Made by a program: the position numbers and the translations under genes
In this document: positions 32,390 through 41,229 of the stretch, one piece after another
Numbering within the stretch: the first letter of the stretch is position 1
How the letters are laid out: every line of letters starts with the position of its first letter
Notes under the pieces: generated by a model
What the model was told of the DNA's origin: nothing
What the model saw: only the letters and a program-made list of their open reading frames with translations
The model's database searches: none
Origin: Streptomyces violaceorubidus
GTDB lineage: Bacteria; Actinomycetota; Actinomycetes; Streptomycetales; Streptomycetaceae
Length of the DNA: 64,000 nucleotides
Direction: 5' to 3'
Assembly: GCF_000717995.1 (NCBI RefSeq)
Contig: NZ_JODM01000008.1
Span: 112,437-176,436 of the forward strand

Positions 32390-35300
32390 ATGAGACGGAT
32401 CCGCCTGTTGGCCGCGATATCGGCCGGTCTGGCGCTGGCCGCCGGAGCCGTGGCCCCCGTACCCGCGCTGGCGGGCACCCCGCGCCAGGACGCCGCCGCG
32501 ACCCCCTCGGACCGCGCCACCGCGACGGTCAAGCTGATCACCGGTGACAGCGTGACCGTCACCCGTGGCGCGGACGGCCGCCAGGCGGCATCCGTCACAC
32601 CGGGGCCCGGGAGGAGGGGCGTCCTCTTCCGGACCTTGGAAGACGACGGTCATGTGACGGTCCTTCCGTCCGACGCCGACACCCTGGTGGCAGCCGGACG
32701 CCTGGACCGGGCCCTGTTCGACGTGACGGCGCTCCTCGCGCAGCGGTACGACACCGCGCACACCGACGCGCTGCCCCTCATCGTGGAGCGGGCCGAGGGC
32801 GTGGCGGCCTCCTCCGTGGACTCCCTGACCGACCTGGCGCGGGACGCCTCGGTCCGCGAACTCGACAGCATCGACGCGCGTGCGGTGCGAATCGGCGAGG
32901 CGGACCTCGGGCGGTTCTGGAAGCGGCTCGTCCCGGCCGGCGGACAGCGCGCCAAGGCCGCGGCCACCACCCCGCGGGTGTGGCTGGACGGCCGGGTGGG
33001 CGCCTCCCTGGACCGCAGTACGGCCCAGATCGGTGCGCCGGAGGTGTGGTCGGCCGGCTACCGGGGCGAGGGCGTCAAGGTCGCCGTGCTGGACACCGGT
33101 GCCGACCAGAGCCATCCCGACCTCGTCGGCCGGGTCGCCGAGGCCAAGGACTTCTCCGGCAGCTCCGGCACCGGGGACGTCTTCGGGCACGGCACGCACG
33201 TCGCCTCCATCGTGGGCGGCAGCGGTGCCGCCTCCGGCGGGAGCCGTCGGGGTGTCGCGCCCGCCGCGCAGTTGCTGATCGGCAAGGTGCTCGGCGACGA
33301 CGGCTTCGGCAGCGAGTCGCAGGTGATCGCGGGCATGGAGTGGGCCGCGGACCAGGGCGCCGACGTCGTCAACATGAGCCTCGGCTCCTCGGAAGCCACC
33401 GACGGCACCGACCCCATGAGCCAGGCGGTCAACGACCTCAGCCGCAGCACCGGCACGCTCTTCGTCGTCGCGGCCGGCAACGAGGGCGAGCAGGGCTCCC
33501 GCACCGTCGGCTCCCCCGGCGCCGCGGACGCCGCCCTGACCGTCGGGGCCGTCGACCGGGACGACTCGCTCGCCCCGTTCTCCAGCCGCGGCCCGCGGCT
33601 CGGTGACGACGCGGTGAAGCCGGACGTCACGGCGCCGGGCGTCGGCATCGTCGCGGCACGCGCCGCCGGGACGGCCATGGGTGACCCGGTCGACGAGCAC
33701 TACACCGCCGCCTCGGGCACCTCGATGGCGACCCCCCACGTGGCGGGCGCCGCCGCGCTGCTCGCCCAGCGCCATCCCGACTGGACCGGCGCGCAGTTGA
33801 AGGACGCGCTGATCAGCACCGCGGTCACGATGGACGGCCAGAAGGTCACCGAACAGGGCGGCGGACGGATCGACGTGCGGGCCGCGGGCCTGGGCGCGGT
33901 GAGCGCCACCGGCACCCTCGTCATGGGCCCGTTCACCTCGCAGGACACCGAACCCGTGAAGTCCGTGGTCCGGTACACCAACTCCTCGGACCGGGACGTC
34001 ACGCTCTCGCTCGCCGTCGAGCTGGCCACCGATGGGGGCAAGGCGCCCGCCGAGGGATCGGCGCGGCTCGGTTCCGACACCGTGCGCGTGCCCGCCGGCT
34101 CCTCGGCCGAGGTGCCGCTGACCGTCGATCCCGCCCGGGCCGGGCAGGGCAAGTACTACGGCTACGTCACGGCGCGGACCGCCGACGGCTCGGTGGCCGC
34201 GCACACCACCCTGAGCCTGGTGGTGCACGGACCCACGCACCGCATCACCGTGCGGACGATCGACAAGGACGGCAAGCAGGTAGAGGGCCTGCCCACCATC
34301 TGGGGGGCGGAGGGCTTCGTCGGCTACACCGACCCCGCCGCCGCCGTCGCCGAGGTCGAGGAGGGCGTCTACCAGCTCAGCACCAGCTCGACCACCTCGG
34401 CCGCGGACGGCGAGGAGCTGCGTGAGGTGGTGCAGCCCGAGGTGAAGGTCACCAAGGACATGACCGTCACCCTGGACGCCCGCAAGACGGTCCCCGTGGA
34501 GATCCGCACGCCCCGGCCCGCCGAGCAGCGCGGAATCCTGAGCTACCAGACCTACCGTGAGATCGGGGGCCGCAGCCTGACGCAGGGCACGATGTACTTC
34601 GACATCGCCAAGCGGCTCTACATCAGTCCGACGGCCAAGGTCACCGAGGGTGCCTTCGAGTTCGCCTCCCGCTGGCAGCTCGTCGCCCCGCTCATCGAGG
34701 CGAAGGTGTCCCGCACCGGACTCGACCTGGGCGCCTACTACATGCCCGCCTCGCCGCTCTTCCCCGAGCGCGGCGCGACCCTGACCGCTGTCGATGCGGG
34801 CGACGCGGCGAACCCGGACTTCCGTCACGCCCGCGGCAGGGCCGCGGTGGTGGACAACCCGACGGGCGCGGGTGAACAGGCCCTCGTCGAACGGGCGGCC
34901 GCGGCCGGGGCCCGCGCGGTGATCCTCGTCCACTTCGACGACACCGGCTGGACCCGCTGGCAGCCGACGGGCGAGCGCAACGCGCTGCCCACCCTGCGGA
35001 TCGGCAAGGGCGCGGGCGCGGAACTGCTCGCGCGCATCGCCCGCGGCTCGACCTCGGTGAAGTTCTCCGGCACCGCGCGCAGCCCGTACCTGTACGACGT
35101 GATGCAGGTCTCCGAGCAGCAGGTGCCCCAACGGGTCGTGCACACGGTGTCCGAGCGCAACAGCGCGGTTGTCCGCACCACGTACGCCGACAACGGTGTC
35201 ACGGGGTGGGCGAGCGAGCAGCGCTTCGGCTGGCGGCCCTACCAGAAGACCGCCTGGCTGCAGTACACCCGGTTCGTGCCGCTCGGTTTCGAGCGCACCG

Positions 35301-36148
35301 AGTACGTGAGCGCGGGCGACACCACCTGGCAGCACCTGGTGCACCACACCACGACCCGCGACGTGGACCTGCCGCTCGCCTCCGGCATGCGTGACGATCC
35401 GCGCACCTACCGGGCCGGGGCACAGCCCCGGGAGACCTGGCAGGGTGCGGTCGTCCGGCCGTCGATCCCGGCCGGCACCGCGACGCCGACCGTGCGGGAC
35501 GGCAACGTGCTGCGGCTGAGGATCCCGGAGTTCACGGACTCGCAGGCCGGGCACTGGGCTCCGGCCTCCGAGGGGGACGGCGGTTTCGGCACCTCCGGCA
35601 CGGTCCCCGACGGTGATGCCTCGAGCGCCGTGCTGTACCGGGACGGCAAGCGGGTCGACGAGGTCGGGAGCGCCTGGCAGGACGTACCCGTTCCCGCCGA
35701 ACGGGCCGACTACCGCCTGGACATGGAGACCTCGCGCGGTTCCGAGGACTGGACGAAGGGCGTGGCCACCCGTACGTCCTGGTCGTTCGCGTCGGGCCAC
35801 ACGGACGCCGCCACCCCGCTGTCCCTGCTCCAACTGGACTACGACGTACCGGTCGACATCCGCAATTCCGTGCGCGGCACCCGGCCGCACGGCGTCGACG
35901 TACGGGTCCGCGTCCAGGAGGGGCTGCCCGTACCGCGCGGCGTGAGCCTGCGGGTCGAGGCCTCCTACGACGACGGGCGCACCTGGTCGACCGCGCGGAC
36001 CGAGGCGCACGGGCACAACGCCTTCCGGGCCTCGATCACACCGCCCGCCCACCGGGACTCCTGGGTCACCCTCCGTGTCACGGCGCGCGACGCGGCCGGC
36101 GACTCGGTACGGCAGACGGTGCAACGCGCCTACGCGGTACGCCGGTAG
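32390..36148 (+). CDS. Secreted S8 (subtilisin-like) serine peptidase, 1252 residues
   Basis: This is a large extracellular protease. The signal peptide spans residues 1-29 (RRIR, hydrophobic core, ALA cleavage). A propeptide of about 170 residues precedes the catalytic domain with Asp235 (DTGAD), His267 (GHGTHVA), Asn364 (AAGNEG) and Ser445 (GTSMATP). After about residue 510 come a Fn3-like module, a long beta-rich region and a PA-like stretch (RAVILVHFDDTGW), ending in a further beta-sandwich. There is no sortase motif or membrane anchor, so it is released. A strong hairpin follows the stop. The regulator gene 115 bases downstream may control it. Confidence 0.92.
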   Translation: MRRIRLLAAISAGLALAAGAVAPVPALAGTPRQDAAATPSDRATATVKLITGDSVTVTRGADGRQAASVTPGPGRRGVLFRTLEDDGHVTVLPSDADTLVAAGRLDRALFDVTALLAQRYDTAHTDALPLIVERAEGVAASSVDSLTDLARDASVRELDSIDARAVRIGEADLGRFWKRLVPAGGQRAKAAATTPRVWLDGRVGASLDRSTAQIGAPEVWSAGYRGEGVKVAVLDTGADQSHPDLVGRVAEAKDFSGSSGTGDVFGHGTHVASIVGGSGAASGGSRRGVAPAAQLLIGKVLGDDGFGSESQVIAGMEWAADQGADVVNMSLGSSEATDGTDPMSQAVNDLSRSTGTLFVVAAGNEGEQGSRTVGSPGAADAALTVGAVDRDDSLAPFSSRGPRLGDDAVKPDVTAPGVGIVAARAAGTAMGDPVDEHYTAASGTSMATPHVAGAAALLAQRHPDWTGAQLKDALISTAVTMDGQKVTEQGGGRIDVRAAGLGAVSATGTLVMGPFTSQDTEPVKSVVRYTNSSDRDVTLSLAVELATDGGKAPAEGSARLGSDTVRVPAGSSAEVPLTVDPARAGQGKYYGYVTARTADGSVAAHTTLSLVVHGPTHRITVRTIDKDGKQVEGLPTIWGAEGFVGYTDPAAAVAEVEEGVYQLSTSSTTSAADGEELREVVQPEVKVTKDMTVTLDARKTVPVEIRTPRPAEQRGILSYQTYREIGGRSLTQGTMYFDIAKRLYISPTAKVTEGAFEFASRWQLVAPLIEAKVSRTGLDLGAYYMPASPLFPERGATLTAVDAGDAANPDFRHARGRAAVVDNPTGAGEQALVERAAAAGARAVILVHFDDTGWTRWQPTGERNALPTLRIGKGAGAELLARIARGSTSVKFSGTARSPYLYDVMQVSEQQVPQRVVHTVSERNSAVVRTTYADNGVTGWASEQRFGWRPYQKTAWLQYTRFVPLGFERTEYVSAGDTTWQHLVHHTTTRDVDLPLASGMRDDPRTYRAGAQPRETWQGAVVRPSIPAGTATPTVRDGNVLRLRIPEFTDSQAGHWAPASEGDGGFGTSGTVPDGDASSAVLYRDGKRVDEVGSAWQDVPVPAERADYRLDMETSRGSEDWTKGVATRTSWSFASGHTDAATPLSLLQLDYDVPVDIRNSVRGTRPHGVDVRVRVQEGLPVPRGVSLRVEASYDDGRTWSTARTEAHGHNAFRASITPPAHRDSWVTLRVTARDAAGDSVRQTVQRAYAVRR

Positions 36149-36163
36149 CGGCCCGTCCGGCAC

Positions 36164-36193
36164 GGGGTGTACGGCGGCGACGCCGGACACCCC
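36164..36193 (+). terminator. Terminator hairpin after S8 peptidase
   Basis: GGGGTGT (36164-36170) pairs with ACACCCC (36187-36193), with an inner CGGC/GCCG stem and a six-base loop. There is no T-run, as is common in Streptomyces. It lies 16 bases after the peptidase stop. Confidence 0.7.
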
Positions 36194-36262
36194 CGCCGCG
36201 CCCTCCCCACCTGTGCAGTACGGTATTCAACCGTCACGGCCCAGGATCCGGGGAGGGCGTTC

Positions 36263-37267
36263 GTGGTGCTGGAGATCGCGGGGCTGTCCCCCGACGAGGA
36301 GTCGGTGTACGCACTGCTCGTGTCCTTCGGCCGGGCAGGCGCCGCCGACCTGGCGGAGCGCGACGGTCTGACCGCCGAGCGGGTGGCCGGCGTGCTGGAG
36401 TCGCTCGCCGCTAAGGGGCTCGCCAGCCCCACCGACGGCACGCCCCGGCTCTACCAGGCGGCGCCGCCCGACGTCGCCCTGCTGCCCCGGCTCAAACGCA
36501 GCGCGGAGGCCCTCGACCTGGCCCAGCACGAGGCGGCCCGGCTGATCGAGTCCTACCGGGACACCATGCGCAGGCGGGACGCGGGGCATCTGCTCCAGGT
36601 GATCACCGGTGCCGAGGCGCTGCGCCAGCACCTGCGGCAGATCCAGGACGCCGTGCGCGAGGAGATGCTCTGGTTCTGCAAGGCCCAGTACGTGGCCATG
36701 CCCTCGGGGAGCAACACCGAGGAGTACGAGGCGCTGGCCCGCGGCGTGCGCTACCGGGTGCTGTACGAGAAGGCGTTCTTCGACGACGAGGGGGCGGTCG
36801 ACAACGTCGTGGCGGGGGTGCGGGCCGGTGAGGTCGCCCGCGCCGTACCGCATCTGCCGCTGCGCCTGGCGATCGCGGACCGCGCGGTGGCCGTCTTCCC
36901 CCTCGTCGCCGGAGGGCCGCACGGCAGTCCGGAGGAACCGACGACGGCACTGGTCAGGGACAGCAATCTGCTGGCGGCCCTGACGGCGCTGTTCGAGCGG
37001 TACTGGGAGGACGCCGTCCCCCTGGACGTCGACGACACGGGCGAACTGTCGGGGGCGGACGGTCCCGCGGCGCCCGACGCCCTGGCTCCCACCGACCGCA
37101 GGCTGCTGTCCCTGCTGGTGGCGGGAGTCGCCGACAAGGCGATCGCCTCCCAGATGCAGTTGAGCCGCCGGACGGTCCAGCGCCGCATCCAGAGCATGAT
37201 GGAGCGCGCCAACGCGGCGACCCGTATGCAGCTCGCGTGGCAGGCGGCGCGGCGGGGATGGCTGTGA
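36263..37267 (+). CDS. TrmB/LuxR-like helix-turn-helix regulator
   Basis: This is a 334-residue regulator with two DNA-binding parts. The N-terminal winged helix is TrmB-like ([29 protein letters not shown]). The C-terminal LuxR-type helix-turn-helix is [26 protein letters not shown]. The middle ([26 protein letters not shown]) resembles the phospholipase-D-like sensor part of TrmB proteins. The GTG at 36263 was chosen because GGGAGGG lies five bases upstream; GTG 36266 is also possible. Such regulators often follow secreted subtilase genes in Streptomyces, which suggests it controls the peptidase. Confidence 0.83.
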   Translation: MVLEIAGLSPDEESVYALLVSFGRAGAADLAERDGLTAERVAGVLESLAAKGLASPTDGTPRLYQAAPPDVALLPRLKRSAEALDLAQHEAARLIESYRDTMRRRDAGHLLQVITGAEALRQHLRQIQDAVREEMLWFCKAQYVAMPSGSNTEEYEALARGVRYRVLYEKAFFDDEGAVDNVVAGVRAGEVARAVPHLPLRLAIADRAVAVFPLVAGGPHGSPEEPTTALVRDSNLLAALTALFERYWEDAVPLDVDDTGELSGADGPAAPDALAPTDRRLLSLLVAGVADKAIASQMQLSRRTVQRRIQSMMERANAATRMQLAWQAARRGWL

Positions 37268-37300
37268 GCGGCTCGGAGCGCCATGGAAGCGGCTTAGTAA

Positions 37301-37315
37301 TGAACATCGTTTTCA
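37301..37315. promoter_or_regulatory. Zur box
   Basis: TGAACATCGTTTTCA closely matches the actinobacterial Zur palindrome (TGAAAATNATTTTCA type). It lies 82 bases before the ATG of the zinc-free L32 gene. Under zinc sufficiency Zur would repress; when zinc is short the gene is turned on. Confidence 0.8.
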
Positions 37316-37397
37316 TGTAGTGTCGGGGTCCCGAGCCCGGCTCCGTCGCGCCCCGAGCGCGCGGGTCGGCCTGCCGTCTGCCGAAAGGACCCTCACC

Positions 37398-37568
37398 ATG
37401 GCCGTTCCCAAGCGCAGGATGTCCCGCAGCAACACCCGCCACCGCCGGGCCCGGTGGAAGGCGACCGCCCCGAACCTGGTGCCCGTGACGGTGGACGGGG
37501 TGACCCTGCGGGTCCCCCGGCACCTGGTGCCCGCGTACCGGCGCGGGCTCCTGCGCCCGGAGGACTGA
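37398..37568 (+). CDS. rpmF: 50S ribosomal protein L32, zinc-independent (C-minus) paralogue
   Basis: This is a 56-residue L32 with the invariant opening [20 protein letters not shown]. The zinc-binding CxxC pairs of ordinary L32 are absent; the C-terminal half reads [20 protein letters not shown] instead. C-minus paralogues replace zinc-binding ribosomal proteins during zinc starvation and so free zinc. The Zur box upstream supports that. An AAAGGA ribosome site precedes the ATG. The main zinc-containing rpmF should be elsewhere in the genome. Confidence 0.92.
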   Translation: MAVPKRRMSRSNTRHRRARWKATAPNLVPVTVDGVTLRVPRHLVPAYRRGLLRPED

Positions 37569-37598
37569 CCCGCCCTCCCCCGCGCGGGTGTCCCGGCG

Positions 37599-38624
37599 TC
37601 AGGGCTGTGCGGGCACCGGGGTCTCCGGGTCGAGTGCCAGGGCGGCGAAGGTCGCCAGCCAGTGGTCGGTGGTGAAGTCACCGCGCTCCACCGCCGGCAG
37701 GCCCGCCGCGAGATGCGCCCGGGCCGCCTTATCCAGGCGGGTGCGGACCGGCCCCTCGGGCAGGGCGTCGGCCAGGGAGCGCAGCGCGGCGGCCCTGCTG
37801 AGCGCCAGGCCGAGCAGATGGCCGATCTGCGGGTCGGCGTGGTCGGAGACGACCGGCACCTCCAGCAGGGCGCAGGGGGCACCGGTCCCGAGCGCGGGCA
37901 GGAAGCGGTCGAGCCACCGCGCGAGCCGCTGCGGCGCGAGGACCCTGCGCATCGCGTCGGCCTCGGTGAGCGCCGGGGACAGGAAGTCCTGTCCCGACGG
38001 TTCCCAGTGCGCGGGCGCGTCGTGGTCGTCGGCGAACCAGCTCAGCAGGCGTTCCCGTACGGCCCCGTCGGTCGCGGGCGACAGTTCCCCCGAGTCGAGG
38101 GCGAGGCCCAGGGCGAAGGCGCTGTTGGGGTGGTTGCCGTGGCGCACGGGATAGGTGGCCTTGGGCAGCCACTGGGCCAGCAGCCGGTCGACGGCGTCCA
38201 CGGCCGGCTTCAGTGCCCCGGCCCAGCGCTCGCCCTCCGCGCCCCCGTGCGCCCGGCACTCGGCGGCAAGCAGGAGCAGCCACGCCCAGCCGTAGGGGCG
38301 CTCGAAGGAGGGGCGGTCGCGCAGGTAGGCGGCCTCGGTGGCGAGGTTGTCGGGGGTGAGGTGCCGGTCGAGCGCGGCGACGGCCGCCTCGGTGTCCGGC
38401 AGTGCGGGGGTGCCGCCGTGGCGGCGGAGCAGGCGGACGAGCAGCCAGTGCATGTGCACCGAGGAGTGCCAGTCGTAGGCACCGTAGAAGGCGGGGTGCA
38501 ACGAGCGGGGTGCGAGGTGCTCGTCGGCGGAGGTGATCAGGTGGGCGGGGAAGTTGGGGTGTTCGCGGGTGATGTTCGCCAGGGCGAGCTCGGCGAAGGG
38601 GGTCGCGTGGGCGCTGAGCGGCAT
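37599..38624 (-). CDS. DUF2891 family protein
   Basis: This is a 341-residue helical (alpha/alpha-toroid-like) protein of DUF2891, with family landmarks HPAFYGAYDWHSSVHMHWLL, RPYGWAWLL and HPNSAFALGLAL. There is no signal peptide. Function is unproven. Its ATG overlaps the stop of pcp (ATGA at 38624), making it the last gene of the DUF969-DUF979-pcp operon. Linkage suggests a role in pyroglutamyl-peptide handling; the toroid fold is typical of enzymes on small polar substrates. Confidence 0.82.
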   Translation of the reverse strand: MPLSAHATPFAELALANITREHPNFPAHLITSADEHLAPRSLHPAFYGAYDWHSSVHMHWLLVRLLRRHGGTPALPDTEAAVAALDRHLTPDNLATEAAYLRDRPSFERPYGWAWLLLLAAECRAHGGAEGERWAGALKPAVDAVDRLLAQWLPKATYPVRHGNHPNSAFALGLALDSGELSPATDGAVRERLLSWFADDHDAPAHWEPSGQDFLSPALTEADAMRRVLAPQRLARWLDRFLPALGTGAPCALLEVPVVSDHADPQIGHLLGLALSRAAALRSLADALPEGPVRTRLDKAARAHLAAGLPAVERGDFTTDHWLATFAALALDPETPVPAQP

Positions 38625-39274
38625 CAGTGGGTGGCTCCTTCGGTGACCTTGAGGTCCTGCTCGGCGGGAGTGCGGGCGGCGGTGGCCAGCAGGGCGCGCA
38701 GGCCGTGGGCGACGGTGGCGGGCGGGAGGGCGGGCGCGGTGCCGTCGGGCACCTGTTCCGGAGCCCAGGGCACGTGCGCGAACCCGCCGCGTATGTGCGG
38801 GAACTCGGTGGCGATGAGGTGGCCGAGACCGTAGGCCACGTGGTTGCAGACGAAGGTGCCGGCCGTGTTGGAGACGGCCGCCGGGACCCCGGCCTCGCGC
38901 ATCGCGGCGACGCACGCCTTGACGGGGAGGGTGGAGAAGTAGGCGGCGGGGCCGCCCGGGACCACCGGTTCGTCGATGGGCTGCGCGCCGGCGTTGTCGG
39001 GGATGCGCGCGTCGTCGACGTTGATGCCGACCCGCTCGACGGTGACGCCCGGGCGTCCGCCCGCCTGCCCCAGGCAGAGCACCAGGTCGGGGGCTTCGGC
39101 CCGGACGGCGTCGCGCAGGGCGTCGAGGGCATCGCCGAAGACGCAGGGCAGTTCGGCCGCGGTGACGGTGAGCCCGGCGGGCGGTTCGGCGGCCACCAGG
39201 GAGGCCGCCTGCCAGGACGGGTTCACGCGCTCCCCGCCGAAGGGGGCGAAGCCGGTGATGAGGACACGGGTCAT
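38624..39274 (-). CDS. pcp: Pyroglutamyl-peptidase I
   Basis: This is a 216-residue cysteine peptidase (family C15) that removes N-terminal pyroglutamate (5-oxoproline) from peptides in the cytoplasm. The catalytic triad is in place: Glu80 (VTVERVGIN), Cys143 (NTAGTFVCNH) and His167 (FAHVPWAPEQ). The start LITGFAPFGG is typical. It lies between the DUF979 and DUF2891 genes. The divergent pxpABC operon would open the released 5-oxoproline to glutamate, so the two transcripts make one route. Confidence 0.93.
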   Translation of the reverse strand: MTRVLITGFAPFGGERVNPSWQAASLVAAEPPAGLTVTAAELPCVFGDALDALRDAVRAEAPDLVLCLGQAGGRPGVTVERVGINVDDARIPDNAGAQPIDEPVVPGGPAAYFSTLPVKACVAAMREAGVPAAVSNTAGTFVCNHVAYGLGHLIATEFPHIRGGFAHVPWAPEQVPDGTAPALPPATVAHGLRALLATAARTPAEQDLKVTEGATH

Positions 39275-39321
39275 GGGCGTTCCTTGCCGTGCGGGTGGGA
39301 TGGCGGGGATCGGGGGCCGGA

Positions 39322-40296
39322 TCAGAAAGCGAAGAGCGCCATGATCACGGTGCAGCAGCCGAGCAGGGCGAGGCCCGTCGGGAGCTGTGCCTTGATCGGC
39401 CCGTACTGGTCCTTCAGTTCGAGCAGGGTGGCCGGGACGATGTTGAAGTTGGCGGCCATCGGCGTGCACAGGGTGCCAGCGAAGCCGGCCAGCATGCCGA
39501 TCGCGAGGACGGCGGGCTCGTTGGCGTGCATCTGCTGGATGAGGACGGGCCAGCCGATCGCCGCCGTCATCACCGGGAAGGCCGCGAAGGCGTTGCCCAT
39601 GATGACGGTGAACAGGAACATGCCGACGCAGTAGGCGAGTACGGCGAGGTACTTCGAGTCGTCGGGCAGGACCTTGTTCATGATGTCGCCGACCTGGTCG
39701 CCGACCCCGGCGGCGGCGAAGATCGAGCCGAGTACGGCCAGCAGCTGGGGCAGCAGCAGGGCGGAGCCCATCGCCTCCAGCATGGAGCGGCCGGAGTGGA
39801 TCGGCACGGAGACCTTCTTCTCGCCGGTGACGAGCATGCCGACGACGAGCGCGGCGACGCAGCCGAGGCCGAGCCCGAGGAGGGTGGCCTTGCCCGTCTC
39901 GAAGAGGCCGGACTCGTCCAGTACGGAGGCGCAGACGATGGCGACGAGCGGGATGGTCAGCGCCGGGACGAAGATCTTGGTGCCGAGCCGTGCGGCGGCG
40001 GCCTCGCGCTGTTCGCCGGTGGTGGTGACCGGTTCGCCCTTGCCGAGGAAGTTGAAGCCGGCCAGCACGATCAGGGCGAGGACGGCGACGCCGAGCGGTT
40101 CGGCGGGCAGGGTCCAGCCGCCGTTGCCGGCGGTGGCGTTGGCGACGCCGGTGCCGTAGGGGAAGGTGAGGCCGAGCAGGCCCCAGAACGCGGCGGACGT
40201 CCACCGCTTGGGATTGCTGCGGTCGGTGGCCATCTGCACGGCCATCACGACGAAGACGAGGCCTATCAGCCAGTACAGCCATTCGACCTTGATCAC
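39322..40296 (-). CDS. DUF979 membrane protein, putative permease subunit
   Basis: This is a 324-residue protein with about nine hydrophobic helices, starting at the GTG that overlaps the DUF969 stop. Landmarks include FPYGTGVANATAGNGGW, IMGNAFAAFPVMTAAIG and TLCTPMAANFNIVPA, the paired half-helix look of secondary carriers with a broken Asn/Pro-containing segment. DUF969 and DUF979 almost always occur together and are thought to make a two-part transporter. With pcp and pxpABC adjacent, 5-oxoproline or a pyroglutamyl peptide is the likely substrate. Confidence 0.82.
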   Translation of the reverse strand: MIKVEWLYWLIGLVFVVMAVQMATDRSNPKRWTSAAFWGLLGLTFPYGTGVANATAGNGGWTLPAEPLGVAVLALIVLAGFNFLGKGEPVTTTGEQREAAAARLGTKIFVPALTIPLVAIVCASVLDESGLFETGKATLLGLGLGCVAALVVGMLVTGEKKVSVPIHSGRSMLEAMGSALLLPQLLAVLGSIFAAAGVGDQVGDIMNKVLPDDSKYLAVLAYCVGMFLFTVIMGNAFAAFPVMTAAIGWPVLIQQMHANEPAVLAIGMLAGFAGTLCTPMAANFNIVPATLLELKDQYGPIKAQLPTGLALLGCCTVIMALFAF

Positions 40297-41012
40297 TTGT
40301 CGGCCCCCTCGGGAAGCGGCAGGTCGTGCTCGGCGGCGGCCTGCGCCATCTCGCGCTCGAGTTGCCTGTCCATCAGCAGCAGCCGGGCGCCGTGGATGAC
40401 GAAGGCGCAGACGGCCAGCGGGATCGCCCACAGGGCGAGCTGGGTCGGCTCGATGTCCTGGTGGTACGTGGAGTTCACGAAACCGGTGATCAGCAGGATG
40501 GAGCCGATGGCGATGAAGCAGTCCTCGCCGAAGAAGACACCCACCGTGTCGGCCGAGGCCGAGTAGGAGCGCACCTTCTCGCGCAGCCTGTCGGGCAGCT
40601 TGGCCCCGGTGGAGCGTTCGGCGGCGGCCTCGGCCATCGGTGCCACCAGGGGCCGCACGGTCTGCGCCGGGCCGCCGATGCTGTTCAGGCCGAAGGCCGC
40701 GGTGACCTGCCGGACCAGCAGGTAGACGGTGAGGAACCGGCCGGCGCTGAGCTTGCCCAGACGGCCGATGAGGGTGCGGGCCTGCTCGCGCAGGCCGTAG
40801 CGCTCGAGCAGCCCGATCACCGGGAGCACGATGGCGTAGACGGTGACCGAGCGGCTGTCGGCGAACGACCGGCCGAAGGCCGCGAGGACCTCCAGCGGGT
40901 TCATCTTGCCGAGCAGTCCGGTGACGATACCGGCGACGCCCACCACGAGGACGGGGTTGCGGCGCGTGACGAATCCGAGGATCACCACGACCACACCGAG
41001 AAGAACGATCAT
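40293..41012 (-). CDS. DUF969 membrane protein, putative permease subunit
   Basis: This is a 239-residue partner of DUF979 with about six hydrophobic helices. The family segments GLNSIGGPAQTVRPLVAPMA and ADTVGVFFGEDCFIAIGSILL are present. I chose the ATG at 41012 since AAGAAGG lies seven bases before it; ATGs at 41033 and 41048 lack such a site. It is the first gene of the operon and starts 116 bases from the nearest of the two shared palindromes. Confidence 0.83.
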   Translation of the reverse strand: MIVLLGVVVVILGFVTRRNPVLVVGVAGIVTGLLGKMNPLEVLAAFGRSFADSRSVTVYAIVLPVIGLLERYGLREQARTLIGRLGKLSAGRFLTVYLLVRQVTAAFGLNSIGGPAQTVRPLVAPMAEAAAERSTGAKLPDRLREKVRSYSASADTVGVFFGEDCFIAIGSILLITGFVNSTYHQDIEPTQLALWAIPLAVCAFVIHGARLLLMDRQLEREMAQAAAEHDLPLPEGADK

Positions 41013-41127
41013 TCGGTGGCCTTCTTCAGGCATGAGGGGGCAGGGCACGGATCCGGAGCTTCGGAACGTGACTCATCGGTCCCGGGGACCATAGCTCCAG
41101 ATACGTGGCAGATGCACGGACACTAGC

Positions 41128-41142
41128 GATCGTTGAACGATC
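41128..41142. promoter_or_regulatory. 15-bp palindrome, operator copy 1
   Basis: GATCGTTGAACGATC is a perfect palindrome around its central base. With the second copy at 41200-41214 it frames the divergent promoter region of the DUF969 operon and the pxpABC operon. No regulator gene is adjacent. Confidence 0.75.
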
Positions 41143-41199
41143 TAACAAGAGGTGAATTCTCTCGCCCCCGGAAGCGACCGAGCGGGCGATCTCTTGTCG

Positions 41200-41214
41200 G
41201 ATCGTTCAACGATC
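41200..41214. promoter_or_regulatory. 15-bp palindrome, operator copy 2
   Basis: GATCGTTCAACGATC is the same palindrome as copy 1 read on the other strand, 72 bases away and 16 bases before the pxpA start. The flanks are also mirrored: GATCTAACAAGAG follows copy 1 and CTCTTGTCGGATC leads into copy 2. A dimeric repressor could bind both and loop or shut both promoters. Confidence 0.75.
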
Positions 41215-41229
41215 GTCTACGTTCAAGGT

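Noticed and set aside
31136-36190. A 1684-codon open frame on the minus strand opposite the S8 peptidase.
   Set aside because: It is a GC-driven antisense frame with Arg/Gly/His/Val-rich low-complexity composition and no domain; the plus-strand peptidase has an intact triad and signal peptide.
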